Assembly (NCBI RefSeq): GCF_017353255.1
Contig: NZ_JAFMYU010000002.1
Span: 1 to 64,000 of the forward strand
Direction of reading: 5' to 3'
Length of the DNA stretch: 64,000 nucleotides
Source of the DNA: Fibrella aquatilis
Lineage (GTDB): Bacteria; Bacteroidota; Bacteroidia; Cytophagales; Spirosomataceae
The notes below the pieces were generated by a model. The model had not been told where the DNA came from, ran no database searches, and saw nothing but the letters and a program-made list of their open reading frames with translations. The translations under genes were made by a program, and so were the position numbers. Position 1 is the first letter of the stretch; each line of letters starts with the position of its first letter. This document shows positions 9,053-17,001 of the stretch, piece after piece.

Positions 9053-9060
9053 CAAAGGTA
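9053..9060 (-). promoter_or_regulatory. Candidate -7 box upstream of the LytS-type kinase
   Basis: TACCTTTG on the minus strand matches TAnnTTTG and lies 64 nt upstream of the kinase ATG at 8989. No clear TTG sits at the ideal 19-nt spacing, so this is tentative. Confidence 0.35.
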
Positions 9061-9212
9061 GAGGCAACGCAGTTTCCAGCGGTTTCAACGCATTTCCCAG
9101 CCATACCAACACGGTTATGAACTCCCATTTTTTCGCTCATTTTCGCCCCATTATGTTTGATCTATGGTTAGCGGATAATCGTTAACCAGCTCACAAATAA
9201 CCACTTACAGCA

Positions 9213-9401
9213 ATGAACGAGCCAAGCGAACGAGACAAGGCCATCGAACGGATGGAAGAAAATGGGCGGCACCAGTCGGGTAGCCACGACGACGTGTATA
9301 AGCAGGAGGGCAAGAAAGCACTGATGGTCGACAACGACGGATTCGTCAAGGAAATCGGTGAGGGTAGCTGGCGGCGCTATGATGCCCGCGACGACCAGTA
9401 A
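9213..9401 (+). CDS. Small hydrophilic hypothetical protein (62 aa)
   Basis: A 62-residue strongly charged protein (MNEPSERDKAIERMEENGRH to the C-terminal RRYDARDDQ). It has an ATG start, no membrane segment and GC content like neighbouring genes. Its codon pattern favours C/G at third positions, which supports real coding. The opposite strand is also open here, but reads as a hydrophobic low-complexity shadow. No family was recognised. Small acidic/basic proteins of this kind are often stress-related, but that is only an impression. Confidence 0.5.
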   Translation: MNEPSERDKAIERMEENGRHQSGSHDDVYKQEGKKALMVDNDGFVKEIGEGSWRRYDARDDQ

Positions 9402-9709
9402 CCAGGCCATAAAGTCCGTCTGGGTGGCCTGTCTACCGCCCGGACGAGGCTACTTTTTTGGGCCGAAAATTACGTTTTGCGAAACCCCCGGTTGGTGGAG
9501 AAAAAACCGGCGTTGGTGGAGATGTCACCACGAATATGCTCAGGAAAATGTACGTTGGGTGCAGGTTCATCGACTAGCTTCCATGTCGGCGTTTCAGCCG
9601 ACAGGCAGCGAGCTGTAGGAGTGCGACAGTGTAAGCACCCCAGATTAATAGGTAGTCTTGTTTTATGGTGATTCAACTTTCTACATTCTATACTTAATCA
9701 AATCAACCG
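9402..9709. other. Intergenic region with one small hairpin
   Basis: No convincing gene is seen. A hairpin GTCGGC-loop-GCCGAC lies at 9585-9602, followed by an ACAGGCAGCGAGC tail. Related ACCTGTCG...CGACAGG and ACCTGT...ACAGGCAGC motifs recur after the next two genes. GTTGGTGGAGA-like sequence occurs twice near 9490-9520. Confidence 0.4.
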
Positions 9710-10093
9710 ATGGAATTTGTTAATGGATTTTTCAGCTCTTTATTAGCTGTAGTGTTTTGGGGAGGGTCTATTTATTTCCTTTACAGAACATACACAAAAA
9801 ACAGAAAATTTGTCGACAATCCCGAGTATTTTCAACAGGCTGGTGTAACAGTCAACTATAACAAAGGAACAATTCAGTTTGGTAAACATATCTATACTGT
9901 TTCCCAGGTTAGAGGCATTAAGTCTATCATCGAAGACAGCGGTATAAGTGGTCGAGTAATAGTTAATGTTGAGGTTGCAGACATGACCAAGCCCGTGCAT
10001 ACAATCATCGTCACGAATCAGCAACAGGGCCGTTCTTTCATTAATCGGCTTTCGCTGGCAATCTCGAAAGCTGGTGGCCCAAATTTTGAATAA
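9710..10093 (+). CDS. Single-pass membrane protein, paralogue 1 (DUF6232-like)
   Basis: A 127-residue protein with one N-terminal membrane helix (SLLAVVFWGGSIYFLYRTY, about residues 9-27) and a C-terminal beta-rich domain of about 95 residues. The pattern YFQQAGVTVNYNKGTIQFGKHIYTV...VRGIKS resembles the DUF6232 family as I remember it (inference). The domain probably faces the cytoplasm. The gene is AT-rich compared with flanking genes. The next gene encodes a paralogue of identical length with the same C-terminal AGGPNF ending, so this is a tandem duplication. Function unknown. Confidence 0.75.
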   Translation: MEFVNGFFSSLLAVVFWGGSIYFLYRTYTKNRKFVDNPEYFQQAGVTVNYNKGTIQFGKHIYTVSQVRGIKSIIEDSGISGRVIVNVEVADMTKPVHTIIVTNQQQGRSFINRLSLAISKAGGPNFE

Positions 10094-10198
10094 AAGAGTA
10101 TTTTACCTGGTGCTGTCACCTGTCGCACGACAGGGTAAGCGCCCACAAAGGTTGAGCATCTTGATTATAGGTCTTTCTCATTTTACCCCCATCTCTAC

Positions 10199-10582
10199 AT
10201 GGATACCATAATCATACTTGCCATCATTGGCGGAGTAATTTATTTTCTCTACACGGTTAGCAAAAAGCGTAAAACCGTCGTCGTCAATGAAAATTCATTT
10301 TACCAAAACGGTGTCAAGGTTGACTTTACCACTGGCATGATAACAATCGGAAAGCACACTTACCCCGTCAGCAAGGTTACGGGTATTAAATCCAATACAC
10401 TGGTGAAAACTAAAGCATCTATTCTGGCTAATCAGGGCAGCGTGGATATAGAGGTGGATGATTTTGTTAAACCTGTTCACAAAATAAACTTCAACGGATA
10501 TTCAGTAGACAAAGACACAAAGGAATTTGCTCAACGATTATCCATTGCTTTGAGAAAAGCTGGTGGCCCAAATTTTACTTAA
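10199..10582 (+). CDS. Single-pass membrane protein, paralogue 2 (DUF6232-like)
   Basis: A 127-residue paralogue of the preceding protein. It has an N-terminal membrane helix (IIILAIIGGVIYFLYTV), then FYQNGVKVDFTTGMITIGKHTYPVSKVTGIKSN, a middle beta region and the ending ALRKAGGPNFT. The two share the order of all recognisable segments but are quite diverged, so the duplication is not recent. A separate hairpin (ACCTGTCG/CGACAGG near 10113-10130) lies between them. AT-rich codon use suggests transfer or relaxed selection. Confidence 0.75.
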   Translation: MDTIIILAIIGGVIYFLYTVSKKRKTVVVNENSFYQNGVKVDFTTGMITIGKHTYPVSKVTGIKSNTLVKTKASILANQGSVDIEVDDFVKPVHKINFNGYSVDKDTKEFAQRLSIALRKAGGPNFT

Positions 10583-10810
10583 CTGCTTGTAGTGTGTGCC
10601 ATTTGCTCCGCGCTCTCACCTGTTGGGCCACAGGCAGCACGTCCCTGATCCCAAGCGTTTAGCCCATCGAAGACAGGGGTTTAAAGCTGGCAAGTGGATC
10701 GAGTTCAGCCAAGTAGTTCGCTTGTTCACCAGCCCCTGTAGGCGATTGGATTTGATGGTCCCTCAACGGTAATACGTACCGATTCTATTACGTCTTTAAA
10801 ACCTGATACG

Positions 10811-11899
10811 ATGATGAAAACGCTTTACTTTTCTGTTTGCCTCTGTTTTGCTGGCTTTGCGGCCAACGCCCAGGAAGTTCTTACAAACCAGAGCGTTATA
10901 GCCATGTATCAGGCGAAGGTAGCCCGCCCGCTGATCGCTGACAAAATAAATGTCGGTCGATCTAAGTTCGACATGACGACCAATGGACTGCTAGAGTTAA
11001 AAAGCGCCGATGTGCCCGAATCGATCATGGAAACGATGCTTTCTCTGACGCATCCAACGGACATACTTACCAACGACGATGTGATCCGGCTATACCAGGC
11101 AAAACTTGGCCGAAGGCTGATCACGCAGAAAATCCAGGCTGGCCCCACCCGTTTCGATGTCAGCACGGATGGTATGATCCAACTTAAAATGGCTAATGTG
11201 CCGGAGGGCATCATCAAAATAATGATGACATCAGGGGGGACAGCACTTACCTCAAAACCAGACACAAAAACGCAGGCCAGAGTAGCGCAGGTCAATTACA
11301 CAAACCCGTCTACAGAACGTGGCAAAACGGCTATAACAGATTCGGAACGACCGCAGGGGACCAAAAAATCGAACGGACCAACAGCAGACTGCGCAACCTG
11401 GAATGACAAGTTCACCAAGAAAACCGTGCGGGCTTCGCGGGTGACACTCCGTGGATGGAAGCCAGGGGCGGTAGCTCTGAACACACTGGTTGGTCAGGGA
11501 AGTGCCAACGCTTTCGGGATTGAAGACATGGAAGTAAGCTTGATCTTTCGGGCTGATGGTAATGACCTGACACTGGTACTCTATGCCAGCAAGCCGGGTA
11601 TTCACACCATGTTTGTCAGTAGTGATAAGCCCTTGATGTTGTTGATGCAGGATGGTTCGGTGTTGCAGTTTCTGCCTGCCGAAAGTTCGGAGTCTGATTA
11701 CTCCTGGGGTAGTGGCTATTCGATGGACTCCGAGATGCTGATGTACTACAAGCTTTCACCCGAACAGGCACGGCTACTGTCGCAGAAACTCGTAAAAGAA
11801 TATCGGCTGAACTTCTACAACCGAAAGTTTGCCGAAGACAAAGTCAATGAAAGCCGCGCCCTGCAGGTGCGGGCTGCCGCACAGTGCCTGTTGAATTAA
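10811..11899 (+). CDS. Secreted protein with two N-terminal LTNxxVIxxYQAK repeats
   Basis: A 362-residue exported protein. The signal peptide is MMKTLYFSVCLCFAGFAANAQ. Two repeats of about 60 residues follow (about 22-78 and 84-140): LTNQSVIAMYQAKVARPLIADKI...FDMTTNGLLELKSADVPESIMETML and LTNDDVIRLYQAKLGRRLITQKI...FDVSTDGMIQLKMANVPEGIIKIMM. This repeat type occurs in many bacterial exported proteins of unknown role. A low-complexity linker (145-190) leads to a beta-rich C-terminal domain of about 170 residues. Two candidate ATGs are adjacent (10811, 10814). It may be transcribed with the following beta-barrel gene. Function unknown. Confidence 0.82.
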   Translation: MMKTLYFSVCLCFAGFAANAQEVLTNQSVIAMYQAKVARPLIADKINVGRSKFDMTTNGLLELKSADVPESIMETMLSLTHPTDILTNDDVIRLYQAKLGRRLITQKIQAGPTRFDVSTDGMIQLKMANVPEGIIKIMMTSGGTALTSKPDTKTQARVAQVNYTNPSTERGKTAITDSERPQGTKKSNGPTADCATWNDKFTKKTVRASRVTLRGWKPGAVALNTLVGQGSANAFGIEDMEVSLIFRADGNDLTLVLYASKPGIHTMFVSSDKPLMLLMQDGSVLQFLPAESSESDYSWGSGYSMDSEMLMYYKLSPEQARLLSQKLVKEYRLNFYNRKFAEDKVNESRALQVRAAAQCLLN

Positions 11900-11977
11900 C
11901 CCGCCGGCGTGATCCATACCGCCGCCTCACGCCTCGATACCGACTGCTTTCTGATTCTGTCCACACCATACTTTTTT

Positions 11978-12685
11978 ATGAAAACGTATCTCCTGTTACT
12001 GTTGGGTGCCCTTGGCTGCACCCCTGTTTTCGGCCAGCAATGGCGAATCGCCCCAACAGTGGGCGTGAACTTGGCAACCATTTCTTATTCGAACGCCTAT
12101 TTAAATCTATTCACCAGCAATGGAAGCCGGGTAAGTCCTGGCTTTGTACCACGATGGCAGGTAGGCGCATTGATTGACTATACGATTAGTGAACAGGTTG
12201 GTATCCGATCCGGTCTACTGTACTCAACAAGAGGAAGTAATATTCAGACTAGCGTCACCCGGTCAGGCTATACGGTGACTGCCAGTGGTAGCAATCAAAT
12301 CAATTACCTCGATGTACCGTTGCTGGTCACGGTTGGGTTGGGAGAGAATGGATTTCGATTGGTAGGTGGTCTTGTGCTGGGTATTGCTCTAAGCGGAACG
12401 AGTAAAACTGACGCTTATACGGTTGCGGGCTACAAGTTCGACGGTGAAGAAGCTAAACTACCAATTGGCAATAGTTCCAATGATAGGATTGTGCCCACTG
12501 ATGTCAGTGTCAGTCTGGGTATACTAAAACAGCTTGACTTAAACCGACGCTTCCTTGAGTTAGGATTTCATATTCAACCCTCCCTATCCAGTTTCGCTAC
12601 AGGTACAAAACAATACCCTAGTTACACGTCCACGTATTTTCAGTTTGGGCTTAAAGCTTCCTATTTCTTCGACATAGGTCGCTAA
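11978..12685 (+). CDS. Outer-membrane beta-barrel protein (porin-family, OmpA-barrel-like)
   Basis: A 235-residue outer-membrane protein. The chosen ATG at 11978 starts a clean signal peptide (MKTYLLLLLGALGCTPVFGQQ); an earlier in-frame ATG at 11909 would add 23 non-signal residues. Alternating hydrophobic/aromatic strands fit an eight-stranded barrel (WQVGALIDYTISEQVGIRSGLLYSTRG, FLELGFHIQPSLSS), and the protein ends in a strand plus aromatic terminus (YFQFGLKASYFFDIGR). It matches the general pattern of PorT-like/OMP_b-brl families of Bacteroidota. It follows the previous secreted-protein gene closely and is AT-richer than average. Confidence 0.82.
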   Translation: MKTYLLLLLGALGCTPVFGQQWRIAPTVGVNLATISYSNAYLNLFTSNGSRVSPGFVPRWQVGALIDYTISEQVGIRSGLLYSTRGSNIQTSVTRSGYTVTASGSNQINYLDVPLLVTVGLGENGFRLVGGLVLGIALSGTSKTDAYTVAGYKFDGEEAKLPIGNSSNDRIVPTDVSVSLGILKQLDLNRRFLELGFHIQPSLSSFATGTKQYPSYTSTYFQFGLKASYFFDIGR

Positions 12686-12741
12686 CCAGATGGCCGGTTT
12701 CAGCGGCGGTAAAAGCTTTCCCACTTATCACACCTTTTTTT

Positions 12742-13203
12742 ATGAAAACGACATCTATTCTACGTCTGTGGCCCGTCTGTAGACTAGCCATAACACTTAC
12801 CATAAGCCTGTTAGCTTGTGGTAAAAAAACCGTTGACCCATCTGTGGCCGATAAGGTTAAACGGGTTTGGACGGCCCAGAGCGTGAAAGAAAACGCCACC
12901 GTGGTCTACACCAAAGGCGGGGCCAGCAACGTGCGCAACTACAGCCCCTACCGCCTCGACCTCAGTAGCCCACCCGCCGTGAGCTTCACCGATTACGATG
13001 GCATCACCGTCAACGGCCAGTATGCCGTACCGAGCGATACCCGCCTCGTGCTGTCGGGCCTGACCCCGGCACCCACCGGCACAGGCGGCACCATCGAGTT
13101 CACGATCAACGCCAGCACTGATACCCAGATAACCCTGACCCGCGTCACAGCCAGCCCCAAAACGGGTAATAGCACCAACCAGTACGTATTGATCAACCCA
13201 TAG
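12742..13203 (+). CDS. Lipoprotein, hypothetical
   Basis: A 153-residue lipoprotein. Its N-terminal signal ends in the lipobox LLAC with Cys at about residue 26, followed by GKKTVDPSVADKV. The mature part is beta-rich and Thr/Ser-rich. The opening of the mature chain resembles the lipoprotein at 34469-34972 (CKKTTDPAVPDNV), so the two may be distant paralogues. It lies 18 bp upstream of the ELWxxDGT gene, probably in one transcript. No catalytic motif is seen. Confidence 0.75.
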   Translation: MKTTSILRLWPVCRLAITLTISLLACGKKTVDPSVADKVKRVWTAQSVKENATVVYTKGGASNVRNYSPYRLDLSSPPAVSFTDYDGITVNGQYAVPSDTRLVLSGLTPAPTGTGGTIEFTINASTDTQITLTRVTASPKTGNSTNQYVLINP

Positions 13204-13221
13204 TAAAACCACATTAATACC

Positions 13222-15714
13222 ATGAAAAACATTCTCTACCTCCTTGCAATGATGCTGTTGTGCAGCATCGGCTCTTCTTCAGCGCAGTCGAGTTGTGCCA
13301 GTATAATTAAAAATATCGGTTTTGAAAAAAAACGAGGAAATATAGAATATGTAACTAAACTAAACGCCACTGTTGTACTATTCTATGCTGAAGATCAATA
13401 TTATGGAAAAGAATTGTGGAAAACAGACGGCACATTGCAAGGAACGTCATTGGTTAAAGATATAGCACCGGGCACAAAATCCTCAAGATATGGATATGAG
13501 GCTATAACCGGCAATATAACTGTATCTGATATTGCTGGTGATAATAAGCCAGTAGTATTAAATGGAATAATGTACTTTGAAGCAAATGATGGCACTCACG
13601 GCTACGAAATATGGAGAAGTGATGGAACAGATAAAGGAACATTTATGATTACAGAGATAAACGAAGGTGCCGCATACGATAGAGAAAAACAATCTTTTAG
13701 ATCTTTCTTTATTTATAATAATGAGGTTTATTTTTGGGATAATTCAAGAATTATATTTAACAGTACTCCTGTAGTGGTCTGGCGTTTATTTAAAACAAAG
13801 GGTAGTATAGAATCGACAACATTGGTTGGAGAATTCCAAAATTTTCAGTCTTTTAAGCCCAAATTATTCAATTATAAAGGATCGCTTAGTTTTTTACTCG
13901 GACCATCGTCGTATGAAACTCGAATCGAAGAGTCAAATCGCTTTTACCAAATGAATACTTTAGGGCAAATATCAAAAATAAAATTACACGTAGATGGGAT
14001 AAATAACATTAGCGCTGCGAACGGACAATTGTATTTTACTAATAAAAAAGGTTTATTTAAGTCAGATGGTACAATGGCTAGTACTATTTTAGTTAGAGAA
14101 AGTGGTAGTGTATTCTCTACTAATAGCATCAACACTGACTTTTGGGGTGATGACCGTTTCGTTTATTTCTTACATAACAGTAGTTTGTGGCGTACCGATG
14201 GCACTATGACAGGAACATTCTCACTCCAGAACAATGTACGTTTTAGTAATACAGATTTATTTTCCGAAACGAGGGTTTTTATATATAAGAATGAATTATA
14301 TTTCATAGATTATGGAACAAAAAACAATCTTCTTAAAGGTGTTAAAGTTTGGAAAACAAATGGTACAATAGAAGGAACAATACCAGTTGTAGATGTTGAC
14401 CCAGAAGGGAAAGGCGAAGCTATTATAAGGCTTGTAACAGAGATAGATGGTAATTTGTATTTTTATGGAAAAGTTAATGGAGTAAGCGCTGATGCAAATA
14501 CCAAATCAGGAATATGGAAAACTGATGGGACTCAATCAGGAACTAAGGTCTTATGTCCATTAGGGCCTGATTTAGAATGTCGCATGATAAATCCTACATT
14601 CAAAGATTATGGATTTCTCTCAATAGATAAAAGTTTAATTTTTTTGGGATTTCCTACAAGCTACGCTAATAATAATTATGATGATACGGAACTCTATCGC
14701 ACAGACCTTAAAAACTGCCCTAATATTAGTCTTGTTGTTACTGGTTCTCTGGTTTTTTGTCCAAACACTACTACCACATTATCGGCAACGGCGACGGGTG
14801 GCATGACTCCGTACACGTATCGCTGGCAGCAGGGTACCACCGCTATAGGGACTGGCTCAGCCAGCCTGACGGTCAACGCGGCGGGGGCGTATACGGTCAT
14901 AGCAACGGATGCCAACGGTTGTAGTGGGTCGTCGCCGGTCACGGCCACACAACGTACCGCTCCCACCGTGTCACTGCCTGCCGCGGTCTCGTTCTGCGCC
15001 GGACAACCGATCACACTCACGGCCACGGCTGCGGGTGGCACCAGCCCTTATACCTATGCCTGGAAACAGGGTACTGCTGTTATTGGTACGTCGGCGGCAA
15101 CATTATCGGTCAATGCGGGGGGGACATATGTCGTAACCGTGACGGATGCAAGCGGTTGCGCCAGCAGCTCGGCCACCGCTACCGTGACGCAGCGACCCAG
15201 CCCCACCGTTACCGTTACAGCCTCTGCACCGGGCTTCACTGCGGGCAACAGCGTGACGCTCACAGCCAATACCGGCACGGGTCTGACCTACCAGTGGACC
15301 CGCGACGGACAACCCATTGCCGGAGCCACCCAGGCAACATATGTAGCGCAGCAGCCGGGGGATTACGGCCTCACAGTGTCGCAGGATGGCTGTTCGGCCA
15401 CGGCAACGGCCACTCAGATCAGCCTGATTACCGCCATTGAAGAACCACAAACCGGCCCCGATTTTACTTTGACGGCCTCGCCAAATCCCAACCCCGGAGC
15501 CATTCAGATACGCATTGTGACCCAGCCGGGGCGTACTATTTCGGTTACGCTTACCCTCCACGATCTGACCGGGCGCAGCCTGTGGCAGAAGCAGATCAGC
15601 GTGGCGGGGCAACACACCGAACAACTCGACCTAACACCGCAGCCCACCGCTATCTATCTGCTCCGCGCCACTAGCAACGGGCAGCAAGGTGCGTTGCGGT
15701 TGCTACGGCAATAG
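13222..15714 (+). CDS. ELWxxDGT-repeat surface protein with Ig/PKD-like repeats and T9SS sorting domain
   Basis: An 830-residue exported protein. The signal peptide (MKNILYLLAMMLLCSIGSSSAQ) is followed by a large N-terminal region with ELWxxDGT-type repeats: GKELWKTDGTLQGT, YEIWRSDGTDKGT, VWKTNGTIEGT and GIWKTDGTQSGT. From about residue 510 come Ig/PKD-like repeats (GGMTPYTYRWQQGT...VNAAGAYTVIATDANGCSG, then GGTSPYTYAWKQGT...) and a third diverged unit. The last 80 residues form a type A T9SS C-terminal domain (SPNPNPGAIQIRI...YDLTGR-like HDLTGRSLWQKQ...IYLLRATSNGQQGALRLLRQ), predicting export by the type IX system. The N-terminal two thirds is AT-rich and the rest GC-rich, so the gene looks mosaic. 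Confidence 0.88.
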   Translation: MKNILYLLAMMLLCSIGSSSAQSSCASIIKNIGFEKKRGNIEYVTKLNATVVLFYAEDQYYGKELWKTDGTLQGTSLVKDIAPGTKSSRYGYEAITGNITVSDIAGDNKPVVLNGIMYFEANDGTHGYEIWRSDGTDKGTFMITEINEGAAYDREKQSFRSFFIYNNEVYFWDNSRIIFNSTPVVVWRLFKTKGSIESTTLVGEFQNFQSFKPKLFNYKGSLSFLLGPSSYETRIEESNRFYQMNTLGQISKIKLHVDGINNISAANGQLYFTNKKGLFKSDGTMASTILVRESGSVFSTNSINTDFWGDDRFVYFLHNSSLWRTDGTMTGTFSLQNNVRFSNTDLFSETRVFIYKNELYFIDYGTKNNLLKGVKVWKTNGTIEGTIPVVDVDPEGKGEAIIRLVTEIDGNLYFYGKVNGVSADANTKSGIWKTDGTQSGTKVLCPLGPDLECRMINPTFKDYGFLSIDKSLIFLGFPTSYANNNYDDTELYRTDLKNCPNISLVVTGSLVFCPNTTTTLSATATGGMTPYTYRWQQGTTAIGTGSASLTVNAAGAYTVIATDANGCSGSSPVTATQRTAPTVSLPAAVSFCAGQPITLTATAAGGTSPYTYAWKQGTAVIGTSAATLSVNAGGTYVVTVTDASGCASSSATATVTQRPSPTVTVTASAPGFTAGNSVTLTANTGTGLTYQWTRDGQPIAGATQATYVAQQPGDYGLTVSQDGCSATATATQISLITAIEEPQTGPDFTLTASPNPNPGAIQIRIVTQPGRTISVTLTLHDLTGRSLWQKQISVAGQHTEQLDLTPQPTAIYLLRATSNGQQGALRLLRQ

Positions 15715-15722
15715 GCCCTTTT

Positions 15723-15899
15723 ATGTCTTCATCATCGTTTCGCCGAGGGGTGGTCATTGTGAACAGGGGTGGTACGCGTATGGGCATTTTTATCAATGAC
15801 CATGAGTTTATGCACTCCAGTTCAGGAAACCACCACGTAATCAGGAGAGGGTTAGATATACTGACGGCTGTTTTCGGGTATGATTATGTACTCTGGTAG
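15723..15899 (+). pseudogene. NlpC/P60-like C-terminal remnant (58 codons)
   Basis: A 58-codon open frame right after the T9SS protein gene. RRGVVIVNRGGTRMGIFIND then HEFMHSSSGNHHVIRRGLD resembles the second half of NlpC/P60 cell-wall hydrolases (family pattern: SHVGIYLGNGxFIHASSxxGV). The catalytic Cys half is absent and the catalytic His position (SHVGI) reads TRMGI, so it cannot be an active peptidase. It may instead be a short unrelated gene. The similarity is by eye only. Confidence 0.4.
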
Positions 15900-16014
15900 T
15901 CGTATTGATACAACACTGAGTCAACCGGCGCGGCGCATTTTACTGTTGAGCTGATAACGGCAGCGAACGGGTCAAGCCAGAATAACTGGAACTGGCATAA
16001 ATAAAAAATCTGCT

Positions 16015-16050
16015 GTTGCTTCGCGCAGGTAAGAACGAGCGCGAAGCAAC
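16015..16050. terminator. Hairpin between convergent genes
   Basis: Perfect 12-bp arms GTTGCTTCGCGC / GCGCGAAGCAAC with a 12-nt loop lie just before the WD40 gene end. The flanking AAAAAATC on the left would give a T-run for leftward transcripts, so it suits termination of the minus-strand operon. It may stop rightward transcripts as well. Confidence 0.6.
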
Positions 16051-16064
16051 CTTAGACATTAAAC

Positions 16065-16997
16065 TCAACGCAATAGCCATGATTTCGGGGCGGCTTGTCC
16101 GTAGTTGGCCAATACCAGCCGTTCGTGGGGGTTTACCACCAATTCCCGCACGGGCGACTTAGCCGTGGAGATGACCGTTTCGGCGCGGGTGTCGAGGTCG
16201 TAACGCAGCACCTCGCCGGTGAGTGTCCCTAGCAGCAGGCCCTGTGCACGCTGTTGCGCCACCGACCCAAGAGCTTTGGTGACAGCCAGAATCTGTCCTG
16301 GTTCCGAGGCGGCATATTGCCACACAAATAGACCGGGCGTACCGGCGGTAGCCAGCAGACTGTCGGTCCGGAAAGCCAGCGAACGAACGGGCGTACTGAA
16401 CGGTTTGGCCCGCCGTTGTTGGTGTGTTTTCAGGTCATACACGGTCACGTTGCCATCAACGTAGCCCATGGCTAGTTGCGAACCGTCGGCGTTGAAAACG
16501 AGCGAGACAGGCAGCTTGCCGGGGGGCACGGGCAAGGCCAACCGCTTGCCGGAGGCACTGTTGACCAGGTTGGCGGTCTTGGTTGTCAGCACGGCCACCA
16601 GCGTTCCGCCTGGTTGTGGTTGCAGCGCCACCACCCGCCCAGGGACCTGCGCCCGGCCCACTATGTTGCCCGTTTTTGGTTGCCAGAACAGCAGCCGTCC
16701 GCTGGCATCGCCGCTCGCGATAGTGTCGCGGTCGGGCCAGGAAGCCAAGCTGCCCACTACCTGCCGGTGTCCGCGAAACTCGCTCACCAGCAGGGCCGTA
16801 CGTCCGTGATAGATACCAATCTGCGACCGCTTGGCCGAGGCTACCAGCACCAGGCGGCCATCGTGGCTATAGGTGGCCCGCCCCGCGTTGGCCGACTGAT
16901 ACCGAAATTCGCGGCGTGGTAGGGTAGCGGGGGCTTCGGCCTGTGCCAGATAACCCGCCAACAGTAATCCCGCTAGCATGCATTGTTTCATAGCCAT
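16065..16997 (-). CDS. Exported WD40 beta-propeller protein (310 aa)
   Basis: A 310-residue protein with a signal peptide (MKQCMLAGLLLAGYLAQAEA; start ATG at 16997 or two codons later). It then has repeated WD40-like blades of about 40 residues, each with a DGxxL/GxxDG turn: SHDGRLVLVASA, ASGDASGRLLFWQP, MGYVDGNVTVYDLKT, ATAGTPGLFVWQY. The blades are degenerate but enough for a six- to seven-bladed propeller, normally a protein-interaction scaffold. It is the last gene of a three-gene unit with a second WD40 protein and a dihaem peroxidase, separated by only 4 bp from the second. A periplasmic location is inferred from the signal peptide. Confidence 0.85.
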   Translation of the reverse strand: MAMKQCMLAGLLLAGYLAQAEAPATLPRREFRYQSANAGRATYSHDGRLVLVASAKRSQIGIYHGRTALLVSEFRGHRQVVGSLASWPDRDTIASGDASGRLLFWQPKTGNIVGRAQVPGRVVALQPQPGGTLVAVLTTKTANLVNSASGKRLALPVPPGKLPVSLVFNADGSQLAMGYVDGNVTVYDLKTHQQRRAKPFSTPVRSLAFRTDSLLATAGTPGLFVWQYAASEPGQILAVTKALGSVAQQRAQGLLLGTLTGEVLRYDLDTRAETVISTAKSPVRELVVNPHERLVLANYGQAAPKSWLLR

Positions 16998-17001
16998 TGC
17001 T

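Noticed and set aside
9358-9618. Overlapping 86-codon plus-strand frame after the 62-aa gene
   Set aside because: Cys/Trp/Arg-rich low-complexity product, overlapping the more plausible small gene in another frame, with no start context.
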